DNA of 9,947 nt from NCBI GenBank assembly GCA_012522285.1, contig JAAYKS010000225.1, positions 1 through 9,947 of the forward strand. Reading direction: 5' to 3'. The notes beneath the pieces are model-generated. The model was not told where the DNA came from and did no database searches. It saw only the letters and a program-made list of their open reading frames with translations. The position numbers and the translations under genes are program-made. Positions 1 through 5,786 of this stretch are shown here, piece by piece (position 1 is the stretch's first letter; the number at the start of each line of letters is the position of its first letter). Origin of the DNA: Clostridiaceae bacterium (lineage in GTDB: Bacteria; Bacillota; Clostridia; Saccharofermentanales; UBA5734).

Positions 1-40
1 ACTGAACACCTTAACTATGGTTTACGAGTCTGTTCGTTAA
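1..40 (+). CDS. Possible C-terminal tail of the intron reverse transcriptase/maturase (partial)
   Basis: In the frame starting at base 2 the sequence reads LNTLTMVYESVR and stops at TAA 38-40. That is 10 bases before domain V, where the reverse transcriptase of class C introns normally ends. The short hydrophobic tail ending in a tyrosine-containing segment resembles the end of such proteins as I remember them, but twelve residues are too few for an independent assignment. The call rests mainly on position. The gene itself would lie upstream of the window. Confidence 0.35.
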   Translation, partial: LNTLTMVYESVR

Positions 41-50
41 TTTCTATTGA

Positions 51-82
51 ACCGCCGTATGCCGAACGGCACGTACGGTGGT
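51..82 (+). ncRNA. Group II intron domain V
   Basis: The lower stem pairs 51-60 with 73-82, including the G54-U79 wobble within the catalytic CGC triad (53-55). A two-base bulge, AC at 71-72, is followed by a 3-bp upper stem (61-63 with 68-70) closed by the loop GAAC (64-67). This matches the classical 34-nt domain V outline (GCCGUAUGC ... GCACGUACGG), but the upper stem is shorter and the tetraloop is not GNRA. Domain V holds the catalytic metal ions of the ribozyme. Confidence 0.88.
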
Positions 83-84
83 GT

Positions 85-123
85 GAGAGGACGGCTGGCC
101 GATTAACGGCCAGCCTCCTACTC
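85..123 (+). ncRNA. Group II intron domain VI with branch-point A120
   Basis: Pairing: GAG 85-87 with CTC 121-123; A88 with T119; GGA 89-91 with TCC 116-118; and a 9-bp GC-rich arm, 93-101 with 107-115, closed by the loop ATTAA. C92 is unpaired. A120 is the single bulged adenosine on the 3' strand, the expected nucleophile for lariat formation, located 6-7 nt before the inferred 3' splice site. Confidence 0.85.
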
Positions 124-137
124 GATTTTCAGAGGTC

Positions 138-144
138 GGGAGGA
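138..144 (+). promoter_or_regulatory. Ribosome binding site of purB
   Basis: GGGAGGA lies 5 nt before the ATG at 150. It sits in what should be the 3' exon of the intron, so it is retained whether or not the intron splices. Any original purB promoter would have been separated from the gene by the intron. Confidence 0.75.
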
Positions 145-149
145 ACACC

Positions 150-1583
150 ATGCGAAACCGGTATGAAAGTCCGCTGAGCAGTCGTTACGCCAGCGATACA
201 ATGCAGTGGCTCTTTTCGCCCGACCACAAATTCCGGACCTGGCGGAGGCTCTGGATCGCTCTGGCGGAAGCGGAGCAGGAGCTCGGATTGCCAATCGCAG
301 ACGCGCAGATCGAAGAAATGCGGGCGCACGCGGAAGACATCGATTACGAGGAAGCCGCTCGTCAGGAGCAAAAGGTGCGTCACGATGTCATGGCGCACGT
401 CATCACCTACGGGCTCCAATGCCCGAGCGCGCGGGGTATCATCCATCTGGGCGCAACGTCCTGCTATGTCGGCGACAACACCGACCTGATCATCATGGAC
501 GGGGCTCTGCGCCTGGTCCGGGACCGTCTGGTCGGTGCGATCGCGCCGCTGGCGGATTTTGCCGCAAAGTATCGTGACCTGCCGACCCTCGGCTTTACCC
601 ATTTTCAGCCAGCCCAGCCCGTCACCGTGGGCAAACGTGCCGCGCTCTGGCTCCAGGATCTGCTGCTGGATCTCGAAGAACTGGACTTTGTCATCGACCA
701 CCTTGCGCTGTTGGGTAGCAAGGGGACGACCGGGACCCAGGCCAGCTTTATGGAGTTGTTCGACGGAGATCATGAAAAGTGTGTCGAACTGGATCGTAAA
801 ATCGCCTCCAAAATGGGATTTGCGCGAACCTATGTGGTGTCGGGACAAACCTATCCCCGCAAAGTGGACGCGCGGGTGCTCGGGGTGCTGTCCGCCATCG
901 CACAGAGCGCGGCGAAGTTCAGCAACGACATCCGGTTGCTACAGCACCTGAAAGAAGTGGAAGAACCATTTGAAACCGCACAGATCGGCTCCTCTGCCAT
1001 GGCCTACAAGAGGAACCCGATGCGTTCGGAGCGGATCGCCTCGCTAGCCAGGGCGGTCGTGGCGGATTATCAGAACACCGCGATGACCGCATCCGCACAA
1101 TGGTTTGAGCGCACGCTGGACGACTCGGCCAACAAGCGCATCTCGGTTCCCGAAGCGTTTTTGGCGATCGACGCGATTCTGATTCTGTATCGCAACATCG
1201 CGGGCGGCCTGGTGGTGTACCCCAAGGTCATCCACCGGCATCTGATGGATGAACTCCCGTTTATGGCGACCGAGAACATCCTGATGGCCGCGGTCAAACG
1301 GGGAGGGGACCGCCAGGAACTGCATGAACGCATCCGGCAACACGCCATGGAGGCCGGGCTGCGCGTCAAACGGGACGGAATGGCCAACGATCTGCTGGAT
1401 CGGATCGCCCTGGACGCGGCTTTTGGATTGGACCAGGCGGATTTGGCGGATTTGATGGATCCGGGTCTGTATACGGGCCGCTCCGCGCAACAGGTCGACC
1501 GCTTCCTCGCAGAAAGTGTCCAGCCCGTCCTGGATCGGTTTGCGGCGGCGCTTCAGGCTGAAGAAGAGCAACTCAAGGTATGA
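150..1583 (+). CDS. purB: Adenylosuccinate lyase
   Basis: This cytosolic enzyme of the fumarase/aspartase superfamily removes fumarate from SAICAR and from adenylosuccinate, so it acts twice in purine synthesis. The 477-residue product shows the superfamily blocks in order: RHDVMAHV (about 78-85), GATSCYVGDNTDL (101-113), GFTHFQPAQP (148-157, with a catalytic His at 151), KGTTGTQASF (191-200) and the mobile signature loop GSSAMAYKRNPMRSER (280-295) with the catalytic serine at 281/282. Length and sequence follow the long eukaryote-like form (human ADSL is 484 aa) rather than the about 430-aa Bacillus form; from memory, gut Clostridia often carry this type. The loop has Ala where Pro is usual (SAMPYKRNP). 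The ATG is supported by GGGAGGA 5 nt upstream and by MRNRYESPLSSRYAS matching the family N-terminus. The intron ends just upstream; the next gene begins 64 nt downstream. Confidence 0.96.
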   Translation: MRNRYESPLSSRYASDTMQWLFSPDHKFRTWRRLWIALAEAEQELGLPIADAQIEEMRAHAEDIDYEEAARQEQKVRHDVMAHVITYGLQCPSARGIIHLGATSCYVGDNTDLIIMDGALRLVRDRLVGAIAPLADFAAKYRDLPTLGFTHFQPAQPVTVGKRAALWLQDLLLDLEELDFVIDHLALLGSKGTTGTQASFMELFDGDHEKCVELDRKIASKMGFARTYVVSGQTYPRKVDARVLGVLSAIAQSAAKFSNDIRLLQHLKEVEEPFETAQIGSSAMAYKRNPMRSERIASLARAVVADYQNTAMTASAQWFERTLDDSANKRISVPEAFLAIDAILILYRNIAGGLVVYPKVIHRHLMDELPFMATENILMAAVKRGGDRQELHERIRQHAMEAGLRVKRDGMANDLLDRIALDAAFGLDQADLADLMDPGLYTGRSAQQVDRFLAESVQPVLDRFAAALQAEEEQLKV

Positions 1584-1599
1584 TATAGTATTGTCGTGA

Positions 1600-1622
1600 C
1601 ATGCTGATGGGCATGATTTTTT
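1600..1622 (+). terminator. Weak candidate intrinsic terminator after purB
   Basis: CATGC (1600-1604) and GCATG (1611-1615) form a 5-bp stem around a 6-nt loop, followed after one A by six Ts (1617-1622). The T-run is convincing but the stem is short with only three G-C pairs, so read-through into the regulator gene is likely. The rest of the 1584-1641 gap shows no promoter I can defend: TATAGT at 1584-1589 could be a -10 element, but it lacks a clear -35. Confidence 0.35.
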
Positions 1623-1632
1623 ATGGTCGGAT

Positions 1633-1638
1633 GGGAGG
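1633..1638 (+). promoter_or_regulatory. Ribosome binding site that decides the gntR start
   Basis: GGGAGG stands 3 nt before an ATG at 1642 and 9 nt before a second in-frame ATG at 1648. The second spacing is the normal one, so the protein probably starts MKLDKRSS rather than MDMKLDKRSS. Confidence 0.55.
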
Positions 1639-1647
1639 CACATGGAC

Positions 1648-2394
1648 ATGAAACTCGACAAACGCAGCAGTGTTCCGTTGTATGCTCAGCTCAAGGATCT
1701 GTTGATCGAGCGTGTCGATTCCGGCGCCTATCCGCCGGGCACGCGCATTCCTTCCGAACTGCAGCTCTGCGAAGAGCTCGAGCTCAGCCGTCCGACGGTT
1801 CGACAGGCGATTTCCGAGCTGGTATCCGAGGGCACGCTGTCGATTGTGAAAGGGCGCGGTACGTTTGTTGCCGCCGCTCTGGAAAAAGTGGACATTCGCG
1901 GATTTTCCGCTTTTACCTTTTCTCTGTTGTCGGCCGCCAGTCTGGAGCATTTCCATTTTGAGGACTATGCGATGGATCCGGACGCCCACGAACATCTGGA
2001 AAAAGCGTTCGGACAAGGAGTTCCGGGCGGCGAACCCGGATATTTCCGCGTGGACTGGACGGACAACGCGCACCGCCGCAGTCCGCTGTTCCTGTGCAAG
2101 TCCTACATCCCGGCCGCGATGTTCCCGGATCTAGCGGCAGACCTCCGGGCGCGGCGCAAAATGATCGATATCACGGCGAACAAATACGCCTATCTCCCGG
2201 CCAAAGCTTCCTGCAGGATCTCCGTCCGGCAGGCGGACACCGAAGAAGCCCGCTATCTCGATATCGCCCGCGGGGCTCCGGTGCTGTGCGTCCAGTCGAG
2301 GCTGACCTCCCGCAGCGGGATTCCCTGCGAGTATGACATTGCCATCCTGCGCTCGGATGTGTGCGACATCCTGATCGACAGCGGAAGGAGCTAA
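1648..2394 (+). CDS. GntR-family transcriptional regulator with UTRA (HutC-type) ligand domain
   Basis: A one-component DNA-binding regulator of 248 residues (250 if the ATG at 1642 is used). Residues 1-76 are a typical GntR winged helix: VPLYAQLKDLLIERV, PPGTRIPSE, the helix-turn-helix CEELELSRPTVRQAISELV, and the wing GTLSIVKGRGTFV. The remainder, from about residue 85, fits a UTRA effector-binding domain, ending in the characteristic strand pattern IPCEYDIAILRSDVCDILI. UTRA domains bind small metabolites such as sugar phosphates or amino acids and their derivatives; the ligand here cannot be read from sequence. It stands 12 nt before a cysteine desulfurase gene and shares its strand, so it may be co-transcribed with the thiI cluster and control it, but no clear operator was found. 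The family call is secure; target and effector are unknown. Confidence 0.9.
   Translation: MKLDKRSSVPLYAQLKDLLIERVDSGAYPPGTRIPSELQLCEELELSRPTVRQAISELVSEGTLSIVKGRGTFVAAALEKVDIRGFSAFTFSLLSAASLEHFHFEDYAMDPDAHEHLEKAFGQGVPGGEPGYFRVDWTDNAHRRSPLFLCKSYIPAAMFPDLAADLRARRKMIDITANKYAYLPAKASCRISVRQADTEEARYLDIARGAPVLCVQSRLTSRSGIPCEYDIAILRSDVCDILIDSGRS
2383..2390 (+). promoter_or_regulatory. Distant ribosome binding site for cysteine desulfurase 1
   Basis: GGAAGGAG lies inside the last codons of the regulator gene, 16 nt before the ATG at 2407. That is longer than the usual 5-10 nt, and no other Shine-Dalgarno sequence occurs in the gap. No in-frame alternative start exists between the gntR stop and 2407. 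Translation may therefore be weak or depend on ribosomes terminating at the gntR stop. Confidence 0.45.
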
Positions 2395-2406
2395 CAATAT
2401 CCACCC

Positions 2407-3549
2407 ATGATCTATTTTGACAACAGTGCGACGACCCGTCCGCTGGACGAGGTTATCGCGCTGGTTACCGAGACCATGCGCGATGTGTTTGGCAACGCCT
2501 CGTCTTTGCATGCGCTCGGTCTAGACGCCGAGCGTAAAATCAAAGCGGCCGCCCAAACGATTGCCGGGACGCTGCCTTGCACCCCCGCTTCACTCGTCTT
2601 TACGTCGGGGGGAACGGAGTCGATCAACACGGCCATCCGCGGCTATCTCGAAGCCAATCCACGCAAGGGGAAGCATCTGATCACCTCGGCCGGGGATCAT
2701 CCCGCGGTGAGGGAGCCGGCGCGCGCGCTGGCATCCCGGGGGTACGAGACCACCTTTTTGCCGCTGGATAGTAATGGGTGCGTGGATCCGGATCGTCTGG
2801 CCGACGCGATCCGTCCCGACACCGCGCTGATTTCCCTGAACCACGTGAACAACGAAACGGGGGCCATCCACGATCCGGAGCAGATCGCCTCCATCCGCAA
2901 CCGCATCCGTCCAGAGACGGCCATTCATATGGACTGCGTCCAGTCGTTCGGGAAGCTTGCGACCGACACGGTCACGGCGCGCTGTGAATTGGCTTCGATC
3001 AGTGCCCACAAAATACACGGTCCCAAGGGTGTGGGCGCGTTGTTTGTCCGCCCGGGTGTCCGGATCGCGCCGTTGCTCTATGGTGGAGGCCAGCAACGGG
3101 GGTTGCGCCCCGGAACGGAAAACACCGCTCTGATCGAAGGCTTCGCGCTCGCGGCAGTCCGTATGGCCGCATCCCGCGAACAAAACACCGTCTCGGTCAG
3201 ACGGGTGCGCAATGCGCTGCTGGCGGGTCTGGAAGGCCGGGCGGACTTCAGGATTTTGTCGCCTGCGGATGGATATCCGGGCATTCTCAGCATCGCCTTT
3301 CCCGGCATCCCGTCCGAGGTGATGGTTCACGCGATGGAGCGGGAAGGGGTCTGCCTGTCAGCCGGATCTGCCTGCTCGTCGCGCAAAAAAAAGAACAGTC
3401 CCGTACTGCGGGCCATGGGCGTGGACGAGGCCACGGCGGGCTGTGCGGTGCGTTTCAGTTTCTGCATGAACAATACCGTCGAGGAGGCGGAGGAGGCCGT
3501 CCAGGCCACTCTGCGCGTCCTGGGGCGTTATGTGATAAGGAGAAAGTAG
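2407..3549 (+). CDS. Cysteine desulfurase 1 (NifS/IscS superfamily, thiI-linked)
   Basis: A PLP enzyme of aminotransferase fold V that converts L-cysteine to alanine and holds the sulfur as an enzyme persulfide. At 380 residues it has all landmarks: YFDNSATT (3-10), GGTESIN (68-74), the PLP-stacking His in GDHPAV (His98), NHVNNETG (145-152), HMDCVQSFGK (174-183, with Asp176 and Gln179), the Schiff-base lysine in SAHKIHGPKGVG (Lys202) and RPGTENT (234-240). The catalytic cysteine is in SAGSACSS (Cys323). The loop after it reads RKKKNSPVLRAMG, a basic version unlike the SGSLEPSHVLLAIG loop of the second desulfurase in this window. It lies 6 nt before thiI, so by analogy with Bacillus NifZ-ThiI its likely acceptor is ThiI; that is inference from context. 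The start has a distant ribosome site. Confidence 0.93.
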   Translation: MIYFDNSATTRPLDEVIALVTETMRDVFGNASSLHALGLDAERKIKAAAQTIAGTLPCTPASLVFTSGGTESINTAIRGYLEANPRKGKHLITSAGDHPAVREPARALASRGYETTFLPLDSNGCVDPDRLADAIRPDTALISLNHVNNETGAIHDPEQIASIRNRIRPETAIHMDCVQSFGKLATDTVTARCELASISAHKIHGPKGVGALFVRPGVRIAPLLYGGGQQRGLRPGTENTALIEGFALAAVRMAASREQNTVSVRRVRNALLAGLEGRADFRILSPADGYPGILSIAFPGIPSEVMVHAMEREGVCLSAGSACSSRKKKNSPVLRAMGVDEATAGCAVRFSFCMNNTVEEAEEAVQATLRVLGRYVIRRK

Positions 3550-3555
3550 ACCGAC

Positions 3556-4749
3556 ATGACAAACAGACCGGATATGAGACAGATCGTGATCGCCCGGATG
3601 GGTGAGATCACACTCAAAGGATTAAACCGGGGCAAGTTCGAGCACCGGTTGGTCGACAACATCAGCCGGCGGCTCAAACCGCTCGGACCGGTGGAGGTAT
3701 ATCAAACCCAATCCCGCATCTGGATCGTGCCCGGGTCGAGCAGCATCCGGCTGGACGACATCCTGGACCGCGTAACCACGGTCTTCGGGGTCGTGTCCGC
3801 CAGTTCTGCCTGGGAGTTTTACGGGGGCATGGACGAGCTGCGCGTGATGGCCTGTCAGTATATGGAGTCCCTGCTGACAGAAGGGAAGCCCGCCACATTC
3901 AAGGTGGAGACACGGCGGGGAGACAAGGGATTTCCGTTCTCCTCTCCCGTGGTGAGCGCCGAGATCGGCGGCGTGCTGGACGAGAGGTTCGACACACTGA
4001 CGGTCGACGTCCGCCACCCGGACTATACCTTGTATATAGAGATCCGCGAGCAAGGACGCATGCTGCTCTACAGCAGAATCGTCAAAGGGCTGCGGGGGTT
4101 GCCGGTCGGAACCGGCGGGAAAGCCATGCTGCTGCTGTCCGGGGGCATCGACAGCCCGGTCGCGGGCTACCTGATGGCCGGCCGCGGACTGGAACTGGAA
4201 TGTGTATATTTCCATGCCGCCCCTTACACCAGCGAACGCGCGCGGGACAAGGTCGTCGAACTGGCACGCCTTCTGACCGGGTTTTGCGGCAGGACGACGC
4301 TGCACATCGTCCATTTCACCGAGATCCAGCTGGCGATCCGGGACGCGGTGCCCGAAGACATGATGACCGTCATCATGCGTCGGGTGATGATGCGGATCGC
4401 GGAAGGGCTGGCGGCACGCACCCGCTGTCTCGCGCTGATCACGGGCGAAAGCCTCGGACAGGTCGCAAGCCAGACCATCGAGGCGCTGGCGGTGACCAAT
4501 GCGTCGGTGTCGCTCCCGGTGTTCCGCCCGCTCGTTGGACTGGACAAAGACGCGACGGTGGAAATCGCCCGACGGATCGGAACCTTCGAGACGTCCATCT
4601 TGCCTTATGAAGACTGCTGTACGCTCTTTGTCGCTAAGCATCCCAAGACCAAGCCCACCCTGGAAGGGACACTCGCGTGCGAAGCAGCGCTCGACATCCC
4701 GGCGCTGGTCGCGTCGGGGCTTGCGAACGTGGAAGAGGTGGTTCTGTGA
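3556..4749 (+). CDS. thiI: tRNA 4-thiouridine synthase ThiI (no rhodanese domain)
   Basis: ThiI adenylates uridine 8 of tRNA and replaces its oxygen with sulfur; in some bacteria it also delivers sulfur for the thiamine thiazole. Seen here in 397 residues: a ferredoxin-like N-terminus with RMGEITLKGLNRGKFE (14-29), a THUMP region (about 60-165, with FKVETRRGDKGFPFSS), the PP-loop ATP site LLLSGGIDSPVAGYLM (192-207), TGESLGQVASQT (296-307) and PYEDCCTLFVAKHPKTKP (350-367). The E. coli protein is 482 aa because of a C-terminal rhodanese domain; that is absent here, as in Bacillus. Sulfur probably comes straight from the adjacent cysteine desulfurase, with the Cys354-Cys355 region a candidate relay. 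AAGGAGA sits 12 nt before the ATG. A second ATG at 3574 would fit family N-termini but has no ribosome site. The last 4 nt overlap the next gene. Confidence 0.95.
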   Translation: MTNRPDMRQIVIARMGEITLKGLNRGKFEHRLVDNISRRLKPLGPVEVYQTQSRIWIVPGSSSIRLDDILDRVTTVFGVVSASSAWEFYGGMDELRVMACQYMESLLTEGKPATFKVETRRGDKGFPFSSPVVSAEIGGVLDERFDTLTVDVRHPDYTLYIEIREQGRMLLYSRIVKGLRGLPVGTGGKAMLLLSGGIDSPVAGYLMAGRGLELECVYFHAAPYTSERARDKVVELARLLTGFCGRTTLHIVHFTEIQLAIRDAVPEDMMTVIMRRVMMRIAEGLAARTRCLALITGESLGQVASQTIEALAVTNASVSLPVFRPLVGLDKDATVEIARRIGTFETSILPYEDCCTLFVAKHPKTKPTLEGTLACEAALDIPALVASGLANVEEVVL

Positions 4750-5741
4750 AAATCGGTAAGCTCAGCAACCGTGACCTGGAACGGCTGGTGCTGTCCAAGA
4801 TTCCGTTTGCACCAACCCAGGGAGAAGCAGGCCCTTCGGTCGGCCTGGATTGTGCCGTGATGGACATGGGCGACGGCTTCCGGCTGGTGTTGTCCAGTGA
4901 CCCCATCACCGCGGCAGACGCGGATGCCGGGCGGCTGGCGGTCCATGTGTCCTGCAACGACATTGCGGCCTCGGGTGTACGTCCCGCGGGGATCATGGTG
5001 GTCCTGGTCGTCCCGCCCAACTGTGAAGAGTCCCGGATCTCCGCCATTGTGGAGCAAGCGGCCGCAACGGCAGCCAGCCTGGGCGTGCGCATCGCCGGCG
5101 GTCACACCGAAGTCAGCGATACGGTCGTCCGGCCCATGGTCACCACCACCGCGTTTGGATGGACCCGTGGAAATGTCGTACTGGCCAGCGGGGCGCAGGC
5201 GGGGGACACGATCTGTATGACCAAAACCGCCGGCATCGAAGGCACGGCGATCCTCGCACGGGACCGACGCGACATCCTGCTATTCCGGATCGGCGCGGAT
5301 CTTTTGAGTGAAGCCGAAGCGTTGATCGAACAGGTCAGTGTGCTCAGGGAGGGAGTCGCGGCCGCCGCGCTCGGCGTCCACGCCATGCACGACGCGACAG
5401 AGGGCGGCATCCTGGGTGCGGTGTGGGAACTGTGTACCGCGTCCGGACAAGGTTGTCTGGTACAGGCCGGGAAGATTCCCGTACATCCCGCAACCGCTGC
5501 GGCTGCCCGGGTCTACGGGATCGATCCGCTGCGCCTGATCGCCTCCGGCAGTATGATCCTGGCGACCGACCGGCCAGATTCGCTGATGGCCGGGCTGGAA
5601 AAAGAGGGGATCTCATGTACCGCAATCGGAACGGTGGAGCCCGGCGCCTGCCGGATCCTGTGTCCGGACGGAACGGCCGAACTGCTGGAACCTCCGGCCG
5701 CCGACGAACTTTACAAAACAACGCCCACCTCTTACTATTAA
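4746..5741 (+). CDS. AIR-synthase-related (PurM/HypE-like) ATP-binding protein, function unknown
   Basis: A 331-residue protein of the PurM/SelD/ThiL/HypE superfamily, whose members use ATP to phosphorylate an oxygen or selenium atom. Visible motifs: GLDCAVMD (33-40), LSSDPITA (49-56), NDIAASGVRP (71-80), AGGHTEVSD (117-125), MHDATEGGILGA (214-225) and GIDPLRLIASGSM (258-270). It lacks the N-terminal Cys/Sec motif of SelD and the terminal Cys of HypE (it ends PTSYY), and its SSDPIT stretch differs from ThiL, so none of those names is safe. The start chosen is GTG at 4746, overlapping the thiI stop as GTGA with GAAGAGGTGG just upstream. An upstream ATG at 4677 would add 23 Arg/Gly-rich residues that are thiI read in another frame. 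The tight overlap implies translational coupling, and perhaps a shared pathway, with ThiI. Fold is secure; substrate unknown. Confidence 0.85.
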   Translation: MKIGKLSNRDLERLVLSKIPFAPTQGEAGPSVGLDCAVMDMGDGFRLVLSSDPITAADADAGRLAVHVSCNDIAASGVRPAGIMVVLVVPPNCEESRISAIVEQAAATAASLGVRIAGGHTEVSDTVVRPMVTTTAFGWTRGNVVLASGAQAGDTICMTKTAGIEGTAILARDRRDILLFRIGADLLSEAEALIEQVSVLREGVAAAALGVHAMHDATEGGILGAVWELCTASGQGCLVQAGKIPVHPATAAAARVYGIDPLRLIASGSMILATDRPDSLMAGLEKEGISCTAIGTVEPGACRILCPDGTAELLEPPAADELYKTTPTSYY

Positions 5742-5770
5742 CTTGCTTTTACAACACCCGCCCATCGTTC

Positions 5771-5780
5771 AGGAGGAGGA
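5771..5780 (+). promoter_or_regulatory. Strong ribosome binding site of glyA
   Basis: AGGAGGAGGA, a near-perfect anti-16S match, stands 6-10 nt before the ATG at 5787. The 45-nt gap after the AIR-synthase-like gene has no visible terminator or clear promoter, so glyA may be the last or middle gene of the preceding cluster. Confidence 0.75.
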
Positions 5781-5786
5781 TGCCAC

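Larger units (their letters stand above)
1..127 (+). mobile_element. 3' end of a class C (IIC) group II intron
   Basis: Group II introns are self-splicing retroelements whose RNA ends in domain V (catalytic) and domain VI (branch point). Both can be folded here at 51-82 and 85-123. The domain V triad is CGC (53-55) rather than AGC, which is the class C hallmark. The likely 3' splice site is at 126/127, after CTCGAT(T), 6-7 nt beyond the bulged A at 120. The 5' part, including nearly all of the reverse transcriptase and the left exon, lies outside the window, so completeness and activity cannot be judged. The element has the same orientation as purB and ends about 22 nt before its start codon. 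Class C introns are known to insert downstream of intrinsic terminators, so the upstream exon may be a terminator hairpin; that is inference. Confidence 0.85.

Noticed and set aside
1..149. An open frame from base 1 reading EPPYAERHVRWCERT through domains V and VI
   Set aside because: It translates structured intron RNA. The same kind of peptide arises wherever class C domain V is read through, so it is a recurring misannotation rather than a protein.
3622..4641. 339-codon open frame on the minus strand opposite thiI
   Set aside because: Same reasoning: a complement of conserved thiI codons, without ribosome site or known domain.
4677..4745. Upstream ATG start for the AIR-synthase-like protein
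   Set aside because: It would add 23 Arg/Gly-rich residues that are thiI in another frame. The GTG at 4746 has a purine-rich ribosome site and a normal family N-terminus.
4746..5741. Selenophosphate synthetase (SelD), suggested by neighbouring desulfurases
   Set aside because: The N-terminal Cys/Sec-Gly-Cys-x-x-Lys type motif of SelD is absent, and the core motifs fit the HypE/PurM-like group better.
4746..5741. Hydrogenase maturation factor HypE
   Set aside because: The terminal cysteine that carries the thiocarboxamide in HypE is missing (the protein ends PTSYY), and no hydrogenase genes are present in the window.
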